Source: Stictocephala bisonia
Lineage: Eukaryota; Arthropoda; Insecta; Hemiptera; Membracidae
Length of the DNA stretch: 64,000 nucleotides
Assembly (NCBI GenBank): GCA_035578905.1
Contig: JAQJVL010000178.1
Span: 186,001-250,000 of the forward strand
Direction: 5' to 3'
This document shows, one piece after another, positions 31,976 to 44,010 of this stretch; position 1 is the first letter of the stretch, and every line of letters starts with the position of its first letter. The position numbers and the translations under genes are program-made. The notes beneath the pieces are model-generated. The model did no database searches. It was not told the DNA's origin and saw only the letters and a list, made by a program, of their open reading frames with translations.

Positions 31976-34900
31976 AAGGCATTTTTCATTTAATTTCTCC
32001 ATATAACAATACCTACTATAAACTGGCCTCTGAGAGATTAAGCGACCCTCCACCAACGCACGCACACCCACCGGCTGGGCAGCCTTTGCCAAACTTTTCT
32101 CAACCGCCTATCATAAATAATTCGCAACTAGGATGTCTAATGCTAAATTGTAAAATTGTTACAACTACTTTTTTTTAACAAACGTATTTGTTATCTACGT
32201 AAAAGTATGATTAAAACAAGTCTAAATTTGAAATGCCAAAACACTTTTAAGTACAGAATTTTAAATATGTATTTTATTAACAGCAATGTATTTAATCATT
32301 TGAATATTTATGTTTTATACTAACAACAGCTTGTATAACTACTACGTTACCCCTCTGTACGTGTAGGGGTAGGCGGGTGGGTCACTACCACTGTACGTGT
32401 AGGGGTGGTAAGGTAAGTGAGGCACACAACCACTGTTCGTGAATGGGTGTGTGAGTGTTTCAATACCACTGTCACTGTACGGACGTGTACACTGTGATGT
32501 ACATCAATGATATAGTATCCAATTTGACAGACATACATTTTACTATGTTTTATGCTGAGAAAATTGAGATGGTACAAAATGCCTTTTATACCTGTTGCGG
32601 GTGGGTGCCTCATATCTGCGAACTACATGTTGGTATTTCACCCACTCTTCACCTTGCCCCCTCTAACTAAACAACATTTAAGTCTGGCAGTATTAATTTA
32701 AGAGTTATTTCCCCAACAATACAATATTTTTTATTAAGAAGAATACAATATAAATGGCAAAAGGTAATTAAGTCATTTTTAGTATCATTTTTCTCAGATT
32801 TTCATGTACATTTCAAACATAACAATATCAGGAGAAAAATAGAATATTTATGGTAGGAACGGGGCGAGGTCATTTGCCGCGCCTGAGTGTGAGGGCTACC
32901 TAATCCTTCAGGGGCCATAGCTGACCGACCAGACTTTAGCCATAGGTTTACGAGTCATACCGGCGGTGGTGGCAGTTTGCCGTTGTGTGTAAAGTAACAA
33001 AATTTCGATCGTCATCGAACTAATCATGAATCTTGAGGGTCCTAACTAATCAATTAAGCGTGAATGGCAACTGTAGGTAGCGCTCATCGACTAATCATGA
33101 ATCTTGAGGATCCTAACTAATCAATTAAACGTGAATGGCAACTGATATACTCTATTTCACATTGAGAATGCAATGCTAATCAAATGGGAGTTTTTGAGGT
33201 ACAGCACTGTATAAAAACGTTGGCTCACTGATAAAAAGTAATCATAAAATCAAATTTTCGCGTGGTTGGGAAAATATTTATTGCCTGTTATTAAAGGTAT
33301 AAAATAAAAAAATAATTTAAAAATTAAAAGAAATTATCACATGCTTTAAAAACGTATAACCCTTGGAGAATCAGTTTTGAGAGGCCACAATTCAATTACA
33401 CTGCATTTTAAGTGAATAAATATTGATTGAACATTTTGAAATGTTGTGTAAACTTTATACAGAAGTAGTGGATGCTTACTGTCTTAGTATGAATTGATTA
33501 TATAGCAAAACTAATTTGTAATAATATAATAAAAGTAAAAATTATTTTATATATTTGATAAAAGCATGGAAAAGTCGACCTGTGAGGAAGTTTTTTATAT
33601 TTTGGTCTGGTAAGTTTCGTCCACGGGAAAGTTGTAGATATAAACTGGTATTTTATTTTTTATTTGAAACTTTTTTCACTAATATGCATAGTTTAGTCGG
33701 TAATTCTGAACAATCCAAAATTCCATCGGTGCTAAAATATGAACCCAGGAGAAATATTTTAATTTTTATATAAAACCTATTATGCTAAAAATATGTTGCT
33801 TAAAGTTGAATTTATAATATTAGGCAATGAAATTACAGGCATAAAGCCAATTATTATTTTCAGTTATTTTAAAAGGACATATAGTGTATGTGTCACATTA
33901 TTGTTTAGTAACCCAACCGTTTCAAAAGTTTAGTAAGTTGTTGATCTTAACTTATTGCTGTTTATTAACTCTCTTTGAATATATTTATAAATACTAATTT
34001 TTGTTTAGTTTGTTCATTTAAGCATACAAGGAATTTGAAATCCGTTAAGTGTTATCAACATATCTCCTCTGGAAGCAGTTTTTTTTAATTTTGATAAAAA
34101 CACAGTCAAAATTAAGATAAAAATTTAACTGTAATTTTTTTGTTTTATATTTTATTTTTTGAGGTATTTTTGTTGGCGTGACAATCTCCTTCCTTTCTTA
34201 TTAACAATTCTTCAATCCTAGTTCTCCCACTAATTAACGTAGCCTCTTTTTTTTACATAAAGTTAGGTAACGCTTTTCGAAATACTTATATACATTTAAC
34301 ACTGGTTTCCTCTCACCACTTTTAATTATTTTTCCTTTGGCTTTCTTTTCCTGTTAAAGACAACACTATATCACTAAAAATTATAATTATTGAATTCACT
34401 CGATCACTTTTTCAAGACACTCAGATACACAAGCAATAACCACAAACCTCCCTCCAACACTGAATGTACGCTTGTACTTCCTTCTTGGGGGATGTTTGTT
34501 TATTCCTTTGACTCAACAATAAGATAAAAAGAGCGAAAAGCCCAAACGAGTCACTCGCTCGCCTTGTCCTCAGTTGAAATATTGATGGATTAGGGATAAT
34601 ATAGGACATACACTGAGCTGGTTTTTATTTGTTTGAAAGCTTATTTTTACTAAAACTATTATTAATTTACTGTAACACAAATCATACATTTCTTGAAATA
34701 ATTTAGGTACAAAACATGGGTTGTGCCAATAAATAAGCGTTCATTTTTTTTGTCTTGGAATAGGCTAATTAAAACTTGATTCCTTCAAGTAGACATTAAT
34801 TTACACCATTATACTTGATAATTTACTTTATATTTTACTATATTTCCCTTTTTATCAATAACATTTTTCTTGTAAATGAATAAACATATGCGAAAATATC

Positions 34901-35070
34901 TACAGACTTTTATAGTTAATAATTTGTTGGTTCTTTAAATAAATTGTTAACTAACGATGATTAATTTCTACACTATTTAATACCTAATTAAATTTTACGA
35001 GACATTTTAGACGTATGAAGATGCTATATGACAGTGGGCAGACAGACAGGGCTATGTTTGTCCATAAGAG
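31976..35070. other. Intergenic with minor repeats
   Basis: It contains G-rich imperfect repeats with CTGTACGTGTAGGGGTGG at 32,353-32,460. A two-copy 71-bp duplication lies at 33,014-33,144 (ACTAATCATGAATCTTGAGG, GTGAATGGCAACTG). The remainder is AT-rich with no supported gene. A GC-rich block at 32,860-33,000 was inspected for a tRNA or SINE promoter without a convincing result. Confidence 0.45.
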
Positions 35071-35074
35071 CCGC

Positions 35075-35320
35075 ACTGCATTCTCAACTTGAAATAGAGT
35101 ATAGTAGCACTCAGCCACAATTGCTCGAATTTTCTTCGAGGGCTGCAAGGTCACTTGTGTTTCTTCAGTAGCTGTGAAGTCCTTGTGTTGATAAGGTAGA
35201 CAATATCACCGGCATATAACAATTTTCTATATTTAGTTATTGGGATATCAGCGGGATACATGTTGAACAAAATTGGAGCAAGTACAGACCCCTGTGGCAG
35301 ACTATCATTCAGCTTTCTAT
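35075..35320 (-). pseudogene. Non-LTR reverse transcriptase core relic (YAGD)
   Basis: Reading the minus strand, a RT fragment contains SLPQGSVLAPILFNMY, the family's GLPQGSVL-x-P-x-LFN-x-Y block. About 25 residues later comes LLYAGDIVYL where catalytically competent enzymes have (Y/F)ADD. The change of the first aspartate to glycine, followed soon by a stop, marks it as dead. Neither the endonuclease nor the C-terminal domain is attached. Clade: Jockey/CR1-like, not resolvable further. Confidence 0.75.
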
Positions 35321-35374
35321 AAGAGACTTAGATTTCTTTTTATGAGTTAGGATTTAGCTTCTAACCCGATTAAA

Positions 35375-35465
35375 ATATAATTAGTTGGTACCAGACCCGA
35401 TGTTACATCTCTGAGGGTCATAGTCAGCACCGGACCCGATGGCAATATATCCAGGGCTCATGACC
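35375..35465 (+). repeat. Two-copy 44-bp tandem duplication
   Basis: Diverged copies share GACCCGATG and a GAGGGTCAT/CAGGGCTCAT end. Small and of unknown origin. The 360 bp after it up to the satellite array holds nothing recognisable. Confidence 0.5.
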
Positions 35466-35831
35466 TAAAACAAAAGTTACCAAGGATTGCAATACGCGTC
35501 ATAGCGCGTAGCAGCGTCATTGGACCAATTGAGTCTTCCTGTGCTCGCCCGCATTGTCCTGACACGTCATTATTAGCCACCGCTCAATCTCCCTCCCACT
35601 TGTGAAATATGTATTAAAGTAATAAACTTTACATATCAAACTAATCAATAAGCCCTATGAAAGTAAGCTATACATTTTGAGATATTAAATTACATAAATT
35701 CTATTCATAACGAAGTAACCTAGTCATACGATTTTCAGTTTAAGACTTTGAAACCTGAGTAAGCAAAATGGACAAATTGTATATGAATTAGTAAAACAGT
35801 CAGATTTTAAACGAACTACATGATTACAAAT

Positions 35832-38800
35832 AACAGTCAAATTATATGTAGGTGTGTTAAACAGTGAAATTGTTTGTGAGTGTGTAAAGTGGCCAAAATG
35901 TACGTTAGTGTGTAAACCACCAAATTGTTTGTAGGTGATAAACAGTCAAATTGTATGCGAGTGTGTAAAGTGGACAAAATGTACGTTAGTGTATAAATCG
36001 TCAAATTATATGTGGGTGTGTTAAACAGTCAAATTGTATGTGGGTGTTTAAAGTGGCCAAAATGTACGTTAGTGTGTAAACCACCAAATTGTTTGTAGGT
36101 GATAAACAGACAAATTGTATGTGAGTGTGTAAAGTGACCAAAATGTACGTTAGTGTGTAAACCACCAAATTGTTTGTACGTGATAAACAGACAAATTGTA
36201 TGTGAGTGTGTAAAGTGACCAAAATGTACGTTAGTGTGTAAACCGTCAAATTGTTTGTAAGGTGATAAACAGTCAAATTGTATGCGAGTGTGTAAAGTGG
36301 ACAAAATGTACGTTAGTGTGTAAATCGTCAAATTATATGTGGGTGTGTTAAACAGTCAAATTGTATGTGGGTGTTTAAAGTGGCCAAAATGTACGTTAGT
36401 GTGTAAACCACCAAATTGTTTGTAGGTGATAAACAGACAAATTGTATGTGAGTGTGTAAAGTGGCCAAAATGTACGTTAGTGTGTAAACCACCAAATTGT
36501 TTGTACGTGATAAACAGACAAATTGTATGTGAGTGTGTAAGGTGGCCAAAATGTACGTTAGTGTGTAAACCACCAAATTGTTTGTACGTGATAAACAGTC
36601 AAATTGTATGTGAGTGTGTAAGGTGGCCAAAATGTACGTTAGTGTGTAAACCACCAAATTGTTTGTACGTGATAAACAGACAAATTGTATGTGAGTGTGT
36701 AAAGTGGCCAAAATGTACGTTAGTGTGTAAACCACCAAATTGTTTGTACGTGATAAACAGTCAAATTGTATGTGAGTGTGTAAGGTGGCCAAAATGTACG
36801 TTAGTGTGTAAACCACCAAATTGTTTGTACGTGATAAACAGACAAATTGTATGTGAGTGTGTAAAGTGGCCAAAATGTACGTTAGTGTGTAAACCACCAA
36901 ATTGTTTGTACGTGATAAACAGACAAATTGTATGTGGGTGTTTAAAGTGGCCAAAATGTACGTTAGTGTGTAAACCACCAAATTGTTTGTAGGTGATAAA
37001 CAGACAAATTGTATGTGAGTGTGTAAAGTGACCAAAATGTACGTTAGTGTGTAAACCACCAAATTGTTTGTACGTGATAAACAGACAAATTGTATGTGGG
37101 TGTTTAAAGTGGCCAAAATGTACGTTAGTGTGTAAACCACCAAATTGTTTGTAGGTGATAAACAGACAAATTGTATGTGAGTGTGTAAAGTGACCAAAAT
37201 GTACGTTAGTGTGTAAACCACCAAATTGTTTGTACGTGATAAACAGACAAATTGTATGTGGGTGTTTAAAGTGGCCAAAATGTACGTTAGTGTGTAAACC
37301 ACCAAATTGTTTGTAGGTGATAAACAGACAAATTGTATGTGAGTGTGTAAAGTGGCCAAAATGTACGTTAGTGTGTAAACCACCAAATTGTTTGTACGTG
37401 ATAAACAGACAAATTGTATGTGAGTGTGTAAGGTGGCCAAAATGTACGTTAGTGTGTAAACCACCAAATTGTTTGTACGTGATAAACAGTCAAATTGTAT
37501 GTGAGTGTGTAAGGTGGCCAAAATGTACGTTAGTGTGTAAACCACCAAATTGTTTGTACGTGATAAACAGTCAAATTGTATGTGAGTGTGTAAAGTGGCC
37601 AAAATGTACGTTAGTGTGTAAACCACCAAATTGTTTGTACGTGATAAACAGTCAAATTGTATGTGAGTGTGTAAGGTGGCCAAAATGTACGTTAGTGTGT
37701 AAACCACCAAATTGTTTGTACGTGATAAACAGACAAATTGTATGTGAGTGTGTAAAGTGGCCAAAATGTACGTTAGTGTGTAAACCACCAAATTGTTTGT
37801 ACGTGATAAACAGACAAATTGTATGTGAGTGTGTAAGGTGGCCAAAATGTACGTTAGTGTGTAAACCACCAAATTGTTTGTACGTGATAAACAGACAAAT
37901 TGTATGAGGGGGTGTAAAGTGACCAAAATGTACGTTAGTGTGTAAACCACCAAATTGTTTGTACGTGATAAACAGTCAAATTGTATGAGGGGGTGTAAGG
38001 TGGCCAAAATGTACGTTAGTGTGTAAACCACCAAATTGTTTGTACGTGATAAACAGACAAATTGTATGAGGGGGTGTAAACCGTCAAATTGTATGAGGGG
38101 CTGTAAACCGTCAAATTGTATGAGGGGGTGTAAACCGTCAAATTGTATGAGGGGGTGTAAACCGTCAAATTGTATGAGGGGGTGTAAACCGTCAAATTGT
38201 ATGAGGGGGTGTAAACCGTCAAATTGTATGAGGGGGTGTAAACCGTCAAATTGTATGAGGGGGTGTAAACCGTCAAATTGTATGAGGGGGTGTAAACCGT
38301 CAAATTGTATGAGGGGGTGTAAACCGTCAAATTGTATGAGGGGGTGTAAACCGTCAAATTGTATGAGGGGGTGTAAACCGTCAAATTGTATGAGGGGGTG
38401 TAAACCGTCAAATTGTATGAGGGGGTGTAAACCGACAAATTGTATGAGGGGGTGTAAACCGTCAAATTGTATGAGGGGGTGTAAACCGTCAAATTGTATG
38501 AGGGGGTGTAAACCGACAAATTGTATGAGGGGGTGTAAACCGTCAAATTGTATGAGGGGGTGTAAACCGTCAAATTGTATGAGGGGGTGTAAACCGTCAA
38601 ATTGTATGAGGGGGTGTAAACCGTCAAATTGTATGAGGGGGTGTAAACCGACAAATTGTATGAGGGGGTGTAAACCGACAAATTGTATGAGGGGGTGTAA
38701 ACCGTCAAATTGTATGAGGGGGTGTAAACCGTCAAATTGTATGAGGGGGTGTAAACCGACAAATTGTATGAGGGGGTGTAAACCGTCAAATTGTATGAGG

Positions 38801-39361
38801 GGGTGTAAACCGTCAAATTGTATGAGGGGGTGTAAACCGTCAAATTGTATGAGGAGGTGTAAACCGTCAAATTGTATGAGGGGGTGTAAACCGTCAAATT
38901 GTATGAGGGGGTGTAAACCGTCAAATTGTATGAGGGGGTGTAAACCGTCAAATTGTTTGTACGTGATAAACAGACAAATTGTATGAGGGGGTGTAAACCG
39001 TCAAATTGTATGAGGGGGTGTAAACCGTCAAATTGTATGAGGGGGTGTAAACCGTCAAATTGTATGAGGGGGTGTAAACCGTCAAATTGTATGAGGGGGT
39101 GTAAACCGTCAAATTGTATGAGGGGGTGTAAACCGTCAAATTGTATGTGAGTGTGTAAACCGTCAAATTGTATGTGAGTGTGTAAACCGTCAAATTGTAT
39201 GTGAGTGTGTAAACCGTCAAATTGTATGTGAGTGTGTAAACCGTCAAATTGTATGTGAGTGTGTAAACCGTCAAATTGTATGTGAGTGTGTAAACCGTCA
39301 AATTGTATGTGAGTGTGTAAACCGTCAAATTGTATGTGAGTGTGTAAACCGTCAAATTGTA
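35832..39361 (+). repeat. 27-bp satellite with 81-bp higher-order units (3.5 kb)
   Basis: The left two-thirds (to about 38,050) is built of 81-bp units made of three diverged 26-28-bp monomers: a CAAATTGTATGTGAGTGTGT type, a CCAAAATGTACGTTAGTGTG type and a CACCAAATTGTTTGTACGTG type. The next part (about 38,056-39,140) is a homogeneous 27-mer array of CAAATTGTATGAGGGGGTGT followed by AAACCGT. The end (about 39,140-39,361) is the same monomer with TGTGAGTGTG in place of TGAGGGGGTG. One island of the 81-bp type (GTTTGTACGTGATAAACAG) recurs at 38,957-38,975. Open frames of up to 568 codons on both strands arise because 27 and 81 are divisible by three; they are not genes. Confidence 0.97.
38056..39140 (+). 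repeat. Homogenised 27-mer block of the satellite
   Basis: Roughly 40 near-identical 27-bp monomers; the main variation is CCGTCAAA versus CCGACAAA. The low divergence compared with the flanking 81-bp units suggests recent expansion. Confidence 0.9.
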
Positions 39362-39637
39362 GATCACATAGTTGAATAAAACTGGTAAAGTTATTTCACA
39401 AATTTTCTTACATTAAATAATCTTTGGAGCATTATTAAAAAAATATCTTACTGCTGCTTAACTTGGCCTGTGTTCACAGTGATCAGCAAACACAAACACA
39501 TTGTGCGGTAACACTGAACTCATTCCACACCACTGTAATAGCTAGCATCAATTACTGACAATTATATAACGGGTTCCCTTTTTCACTAGGGAAAGGGATT
39601 TGCTCACTATACAAACATATCTGTTTCGACTAATATA
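39362..39637. other. Intergenic, nothing seen
   Basis: AT-rich spacer between the satellite and the foldback transposon. Confidence 0.4.
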
Positions 39638-40825
39638 GAGGGTGTTAGAAAAGTATGGGGCAAAACTTCATAAGATGATTAAATAGATAAAAATACACAA
39701 AAAGGTTCCTATGAAGATGTGTCTTATCTCGCTTAGTTTGGCGTCTGTCTGTCTGTATGTGTGTTCTTTAAACAAATACCATATCTCCTAAACGGTATTA
39801 GCTACAGTTTTGAAACTTGACATGAATATTGAACTTTACACCACCCGTTTAATAAAATACTATTTTTACCCGTTTCAAAAAGGCGGCTGTTTAAAAATTT
39901 TAATGCTACATTTCATGAAACCAAAACAAAAATAAAACATTTTTACAATACCTAATATTTAGCTTAAAAAGATGCAGATCATTTAGTACCTTATTTGTTA
40001 CAATCGGATCGTAAATAACTGAGAAAATGTAATATTTCTAATTGTGTGCAAAATGTTTTTTCAACTTTTGTATACTTGTGTCTATTGACCACCAGTTAAC
40101 AGCAGTTCTCAACCTTTTAGCACTGGCGCCCCCCTTTGAATACTGAAGATAGCTCACGCCTCCCCTACAGTCAATAATTGGTTGGTTCAAGTTAGAACAG
40201 TGAAATTATGAAACTGACGATGCTAACTCTACGTTAGCAAAAGCTGGGATGCAAAATAAAAATCCAGATATATTTAAATACGAAAGTTTATTTGATGGTT
40301 TTGAAAGTTTTTGTTTTTTAACAAAATATATTCTTTAATTTTTTTCTGCGTACCCTCACGCCTCCCCTGAAATTCTCTCACGCCCCCCTCCCCCAGGTTG
40401 AGAACCACTGAGTTAAATTTTGCACATAATCAGAAAAAATACATTTTCCCAGTTATTTACAGTGCGATTGTAACAAATGAGGTACCAACAGATTTGCCTC
40501 TTCTTAAGCTAAATATTAGGTATCGTAACAAATTTTTGTTTTATCTTTGGTTTTCATGAAATTTAGTATTACCATTTTTAAACGGCCGCCATTTTGAAAC
40601 GGGTAAAAATATTATGGTGGTGTAAAGTTCAACATTCGTGTCAAGTTTCAAAACTATAGATAATACCGTTTAGGAGATATGGCATTTTTTTAAAACACAC
40701 ACAGAGACAGACAGACGCCAAACTAAGCGAGATAAGACACGTCTTCATAGGAACTTTTTTGTTCATTTTTACCTACTGTATTTAATCACTTCCAGAGGTT
40801 TGCCCCACACTTTTCAAACACCCTG
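39638..40825. mobile_element. Foldback DNA transposon with about 400-bp inverted repeats
   Basis: Left arm about 39,638-40,050 and right arm about 40,420-40,825 are long imperfect inverted repeats, with outer ends (G/C)AGGGTGTTNGAAAAGTNTG and TA just outside (39636-39637 and 40826-40827). Each arm carries the same inner blocks, for example GAAACTTGAC/GTCAAGTTTC and the AGACAGACGCCAAACTAAGC segment. There is no transposase. The CAGGGTG start and TA flank suggest mobilisation by a Tc1/mariner-type enzyme. Confidence 0.85.
40100..40410. mobile_element. hAT-like MITE nested in the foldback
   Basis: Inverted ends CAGCAGTTCTCAACCT and AGGTTGAGAACCACTG are followed inside by C-rich/G-rich sequence (CGCCCCCC). 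A 6-bp AGTTAA repeat flanks both sides (40094-40099 and 40411-40416). hAT elements normally make 8-bp duplications, so two positions may have diverged. It sits precisely in the hinge of the older foldback element. Confidence 0.75.
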
Positions 40826-40827
40826 TA

Positions 40828-42099
40828 TATTTACTAGTCCAGGAATACTGATATACATTTCGAACATTAATTTTGATAAGCCAAGGCTAAACATTTTCAA
40901 TTTGTGAAAAAATTACTGTTTTAAAACTTATTATAAGTAAATCAACAATTTTATTTAAACTTATCTTTATAAATTTTTGTGAAATTCATATGAATTGGTT
41001 GTGATTTTTTTAAATAAACAGAACTTTGGAGCAAGAATTTGAATTAAAAACTAGCCACTCTTAACGTAGGTATAAGTAATGAAGTAGACAAATGTCCAAC
41101 AACCTTTGTCTTTCTCATCTGATACTACACCATTAACAATTTCAAAAACAAAGTAATAAAGTAAATGAAACGTTAAAAGGAAATAAATTCAAATTCATTT
41201 ATTTGCCAAGAAACAAAGCATTTATACAAAGTACAAAGTCTGCATTAGCATCGTCAAATTTAAAACTAAACTATTTTAGTACTTGAAAGCTATGGACAAT
41301 AAATTACAAGAAAATCACAAAATGTATGATGACTAAATAAAAACATATAAAAAATAAATCTATAGAAGGAAACATTACACATAAGGCAAAGAGAAAGTCA
41401 CATAGGGTGGTTTATCACTTAGGCTACCGTATACTACAAGATCAAAATGTACAAGATGTAGGCCTAACACATACTAAGTTAATTTAAGAATACATTTTAA
41501 GAATACAATTTAAGAATAAAAGTAAATATTTACAGAACAAGTAAATAAGTGTATATGTAAAAACAAAAGTCACAAGTTAAATTATTATATATATATGTAC
41601 AAGATATAACACATAAAAACCTAGTTATTTATATAGCCTAAACTTAAATAACATTCTATAACATATTAATTTACAAGATACAAAAAAATATATAGACCCT
41701 ACGTATTAATTAGATAATAACTAGCTCGCAAATTTATGTTCATAATACTATTCAAGGCTATAAAAACAATTTTTTATCAAAATGTGTTTTATCTTAGTTT
41801 TAAATTTATTAGGATTTAGGTCTGCAATAAATTGTTTGTTTCTGAAGGAATATAAATATAAAATGGTGGCATCTCGTTAATTAATGTAAGTACGTTTTAG
41901 TATTGAGTAGGCAAATGACTGGAACGAGATTGTGTGCTGCGACATAATACAGTAAGTAGGCTGTAGTGGCGTGGGCGGAGTGGGCTGGCACTGAAAACAC
42001 AAGTACGGAACTTCTCCCAATAAACCTAGCAATCATATTAAAACTTCGGAAGCGAAATTAATTTGTCTGGTTTACTCGTACAGTTTGTCCAGAGTTTGC
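40828..42099. other. Intergenic, no gene seen
   Basis: AT-rich, A-biased sequence on the plus strand from 41,190 to 41,720. It contains TTCAAATTCATTTATTTGCC near 41,200, of a kind often found in LINE 3' tails read in reverse. No coding remnant is visible. Confidence 0.35.
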
Positions 42100-42515
42100 A
42101 GAGGCAGTCGGAGACTGTCGGCCATGTTGGTTTTAATCCCATAAGAACAGTATTATTTTCGAACCGAACATACGATCACGCGTATCCAAATTTAACAGTT
42201 ACTTTTAAACGGATTTTTTCCAAAGAGATTGAATTTTATCATGAATGAAATTGTGCGTTGGAATTGCTTTGTGAATTCCTAATTAGTTTTTAGAAAAAAC
42301 TATAAAAATATTTAGTTTGAAGTTTTTATTTTCACCTATTTTTTAAACTAGGAGCATGTATTCAAAATATCAAAAGCAAATCCAATGCACAATATGATAA
42401 CGTTTAAAATGACCCCTATAAAATGTGTTGGTCAATAAATAACGAAAATATGGATTCCCAAATAACATTGTTCTTATGGGATTAAAAACAACATGGCCGA
42501 GTCTCGACAGACTCT
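42100..42515. mobile_element. MITE with about 55-bp terminal inverted repeats
   Basis: The left arm (42100-42160) and right arm (42461-42515) match in inverted sense across GGCCATGTTG, TTTTAATCCCATAAGAACA and flanking blocks with few mismatches. The 300-bp interior is AT-rich and non-coding. Superfamily and target duplication were not determined. Confidence 0.75.
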
Positions 42516-42859
42516 TTAGCCATCTACCTCTACTACCAAGATTGATTAAATGTTAAAATGAGACTTTTACGAATACGTAACCTATAAATAGATAATATGA
42601 GGCTTAAAATATCTTAAAGGGTACAAAACTGACCTTTCATAAAACTCACCGAACTGCCTCAGTTCGAATTCACAGTCGTAATAATGGTTTTAATTAAGAC
42701 CAAGTGTGGTGACGATTGTTTTGGATATTACAGACTTAGATTGTTGTAAAAAATTAAGTTCTTTACGTTGAATTCATTAGCAACTCAGCCTTGTTGTGGA
42801 TGTATTTCTTAACATTATACTAAAATTACTTACCCCATCATGGGCCCTACTTTTTTTTA

Positions 42860-43245
42860 TTAACAAACAGTAGAAGGAGTTTAATATTTTGCATTCTACG
42901 TAAAAGGTTATTCCCCCAACTTACTGTCGACTCGGACAAGTTCATCTTTCAAAAAGATGGAGCACCGACTTACGCAGTTTTCCAACGACAACTTGCCTAG
43001 CTAGAGCGTACCGGAGCACAAGACCAGTATTGGCCACCTAGGTCCTCTGACATAACACCTTGCGATATGTTAAAGAACATGTTTATGTTCCTCCCTTAGC
43101 TCGTGATATTGATAAACTTAAAAACAGAATATCAGTTGCTGTAGCTTCAGAGACAGAAGACATCTTACGCACAAGCATAGTTGGAGTTAATTCAGCTATC
43201 GACTGTATGTCATCGTGCTGCAAATGGAGGACATATTGAACATTT
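42860..43245 (+). pseudogene. Tc1/mariner-type DDE transposase C-terminal relic
   Basis: Plus-strand fragments recall the DDE_3 catalytic domain of insect transposases. FIFQKDGAPTYAVF corresponds to the QQDGAPPH motif with the second catalytic Asp. WPPRSSDITPCDM corresponds to the WPPRSPDITPCDFFLWG motif. Then come remnants of the YVKxxVYVPPLxRDIDxLKNRI helix and a terminal CK-W-R/GGHIEHL-like tail. At least two frameshifts and stops break it. It is a different, apparently more distant copy from the 13-kb transposase. No TIRs were located. Confidence 0.75.
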
Positions 43246-43473
43246 GTGATTAATTTTCGTAAATTTCATTCTTTTGAGAGTGTTTTGATGTCCAATATGT
43301 TTGGTTAAAGCCCTTGTTTTTAATAAATATAAATGTTCACATACCCACTCATCCTTAGTATTACCTAATGCTTTCCATGTTTTTTTAGGTTATCAAAATA
43401 ATAACCTTGACTACAAGTGGTTCATACTGCTTTCCACGTTTAGGCAAGTCTTCCAAACATTTACCACATTATT

Positions 43474-44010
43474 TTAGCCATCTACTTCTTCTTTAGTGCT
43501 CAGCCTTTTAGGTTGGTTTGCAGCGGATCGCCATTCCTCTCTTCTGCCTGCCTTCCTCTTCATTCCCGTATAAGTAGCACAACCTACATCAGTCATAATC
43601 TGCTGCATGTACGCCATCCTCGGTCGTCCCCGGCGATTCCTTCCCTCAATAGCTTCTTCTGCTATTGTTCCCATAATGTTGTTGGGTCTAAAAGTGTCCT
43701 ACCAGCTTTTCTCTTCTTGTCTGGATGTGCCTCTATAGATCTAGTTTCTTTTCCTACTCTTCTTAGCACGTCTTCGTTAGTAACTTTATGCTACTAATAT
43801 TAGGCTGATCTTCAGCATTCTTCTATAGCACCACATCTTTAGTGCCTCCAAACGCCGTCTTTCCTGAGCACCCACAGTCCACGTTTCACATCCGTACAGG
43901 GCTACATTCCAAACAAACACCTTCATGATTAGTTTTCTCACTTCCAGACTAATATTCTTGCTGGTGAGTAGATTCTTTCTCATATTTTCGCCATGTCCAC
44001 TCATAATTGA
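43474..44010 (-). pseudogene. Non-LTR retrotransposon ORF2 C-terminal relic
   Basis: The minus strand encodes, in two frames, the tail of an arthropod LINE polymerase. NLLTSKNISLEVRKLIMKVF, then WNVALYGCETWTV and RLEALKMWCYRRMLKIS come first; after a gap comes GRNRRGRPRMAYMQQIM, and finally REEWRSAANQPKRLS with the family's R-x-AANQP ending and a nearby stop. Residues from the intervening segment are lost to frameshifts near 43,680-43,790. This tail is typical of the widespread endonuclease-reverse transcriptase LINEs of insects; assignment to an exact clade is uncertain. Confidence 0.85.

Noticed and set aside
32860..33000. Possible tRNA-derived SINE head (A-box/B-box-like words)
   Set aside because: The words deviate from consensus at key positions, spacing is wrong, and no cloverleaf or poly-A/T tail could be drawn.
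35832..39361. Telomeric or subtelomeric repeat (because of GGGGGTGTAAACC)
   Set aside because: The unit is 27 bp and not TTAGG-like; unique and transposon sequence lies on both sides.
36328..39367. Very long cysteine- or threonine-rich open frames (up to 568 codons) on both strands
   Set aside because: They are read-through of 27/81-bp satellite units divisible by three, with no start context, no non-repeat domain and open frames on both strands at once.
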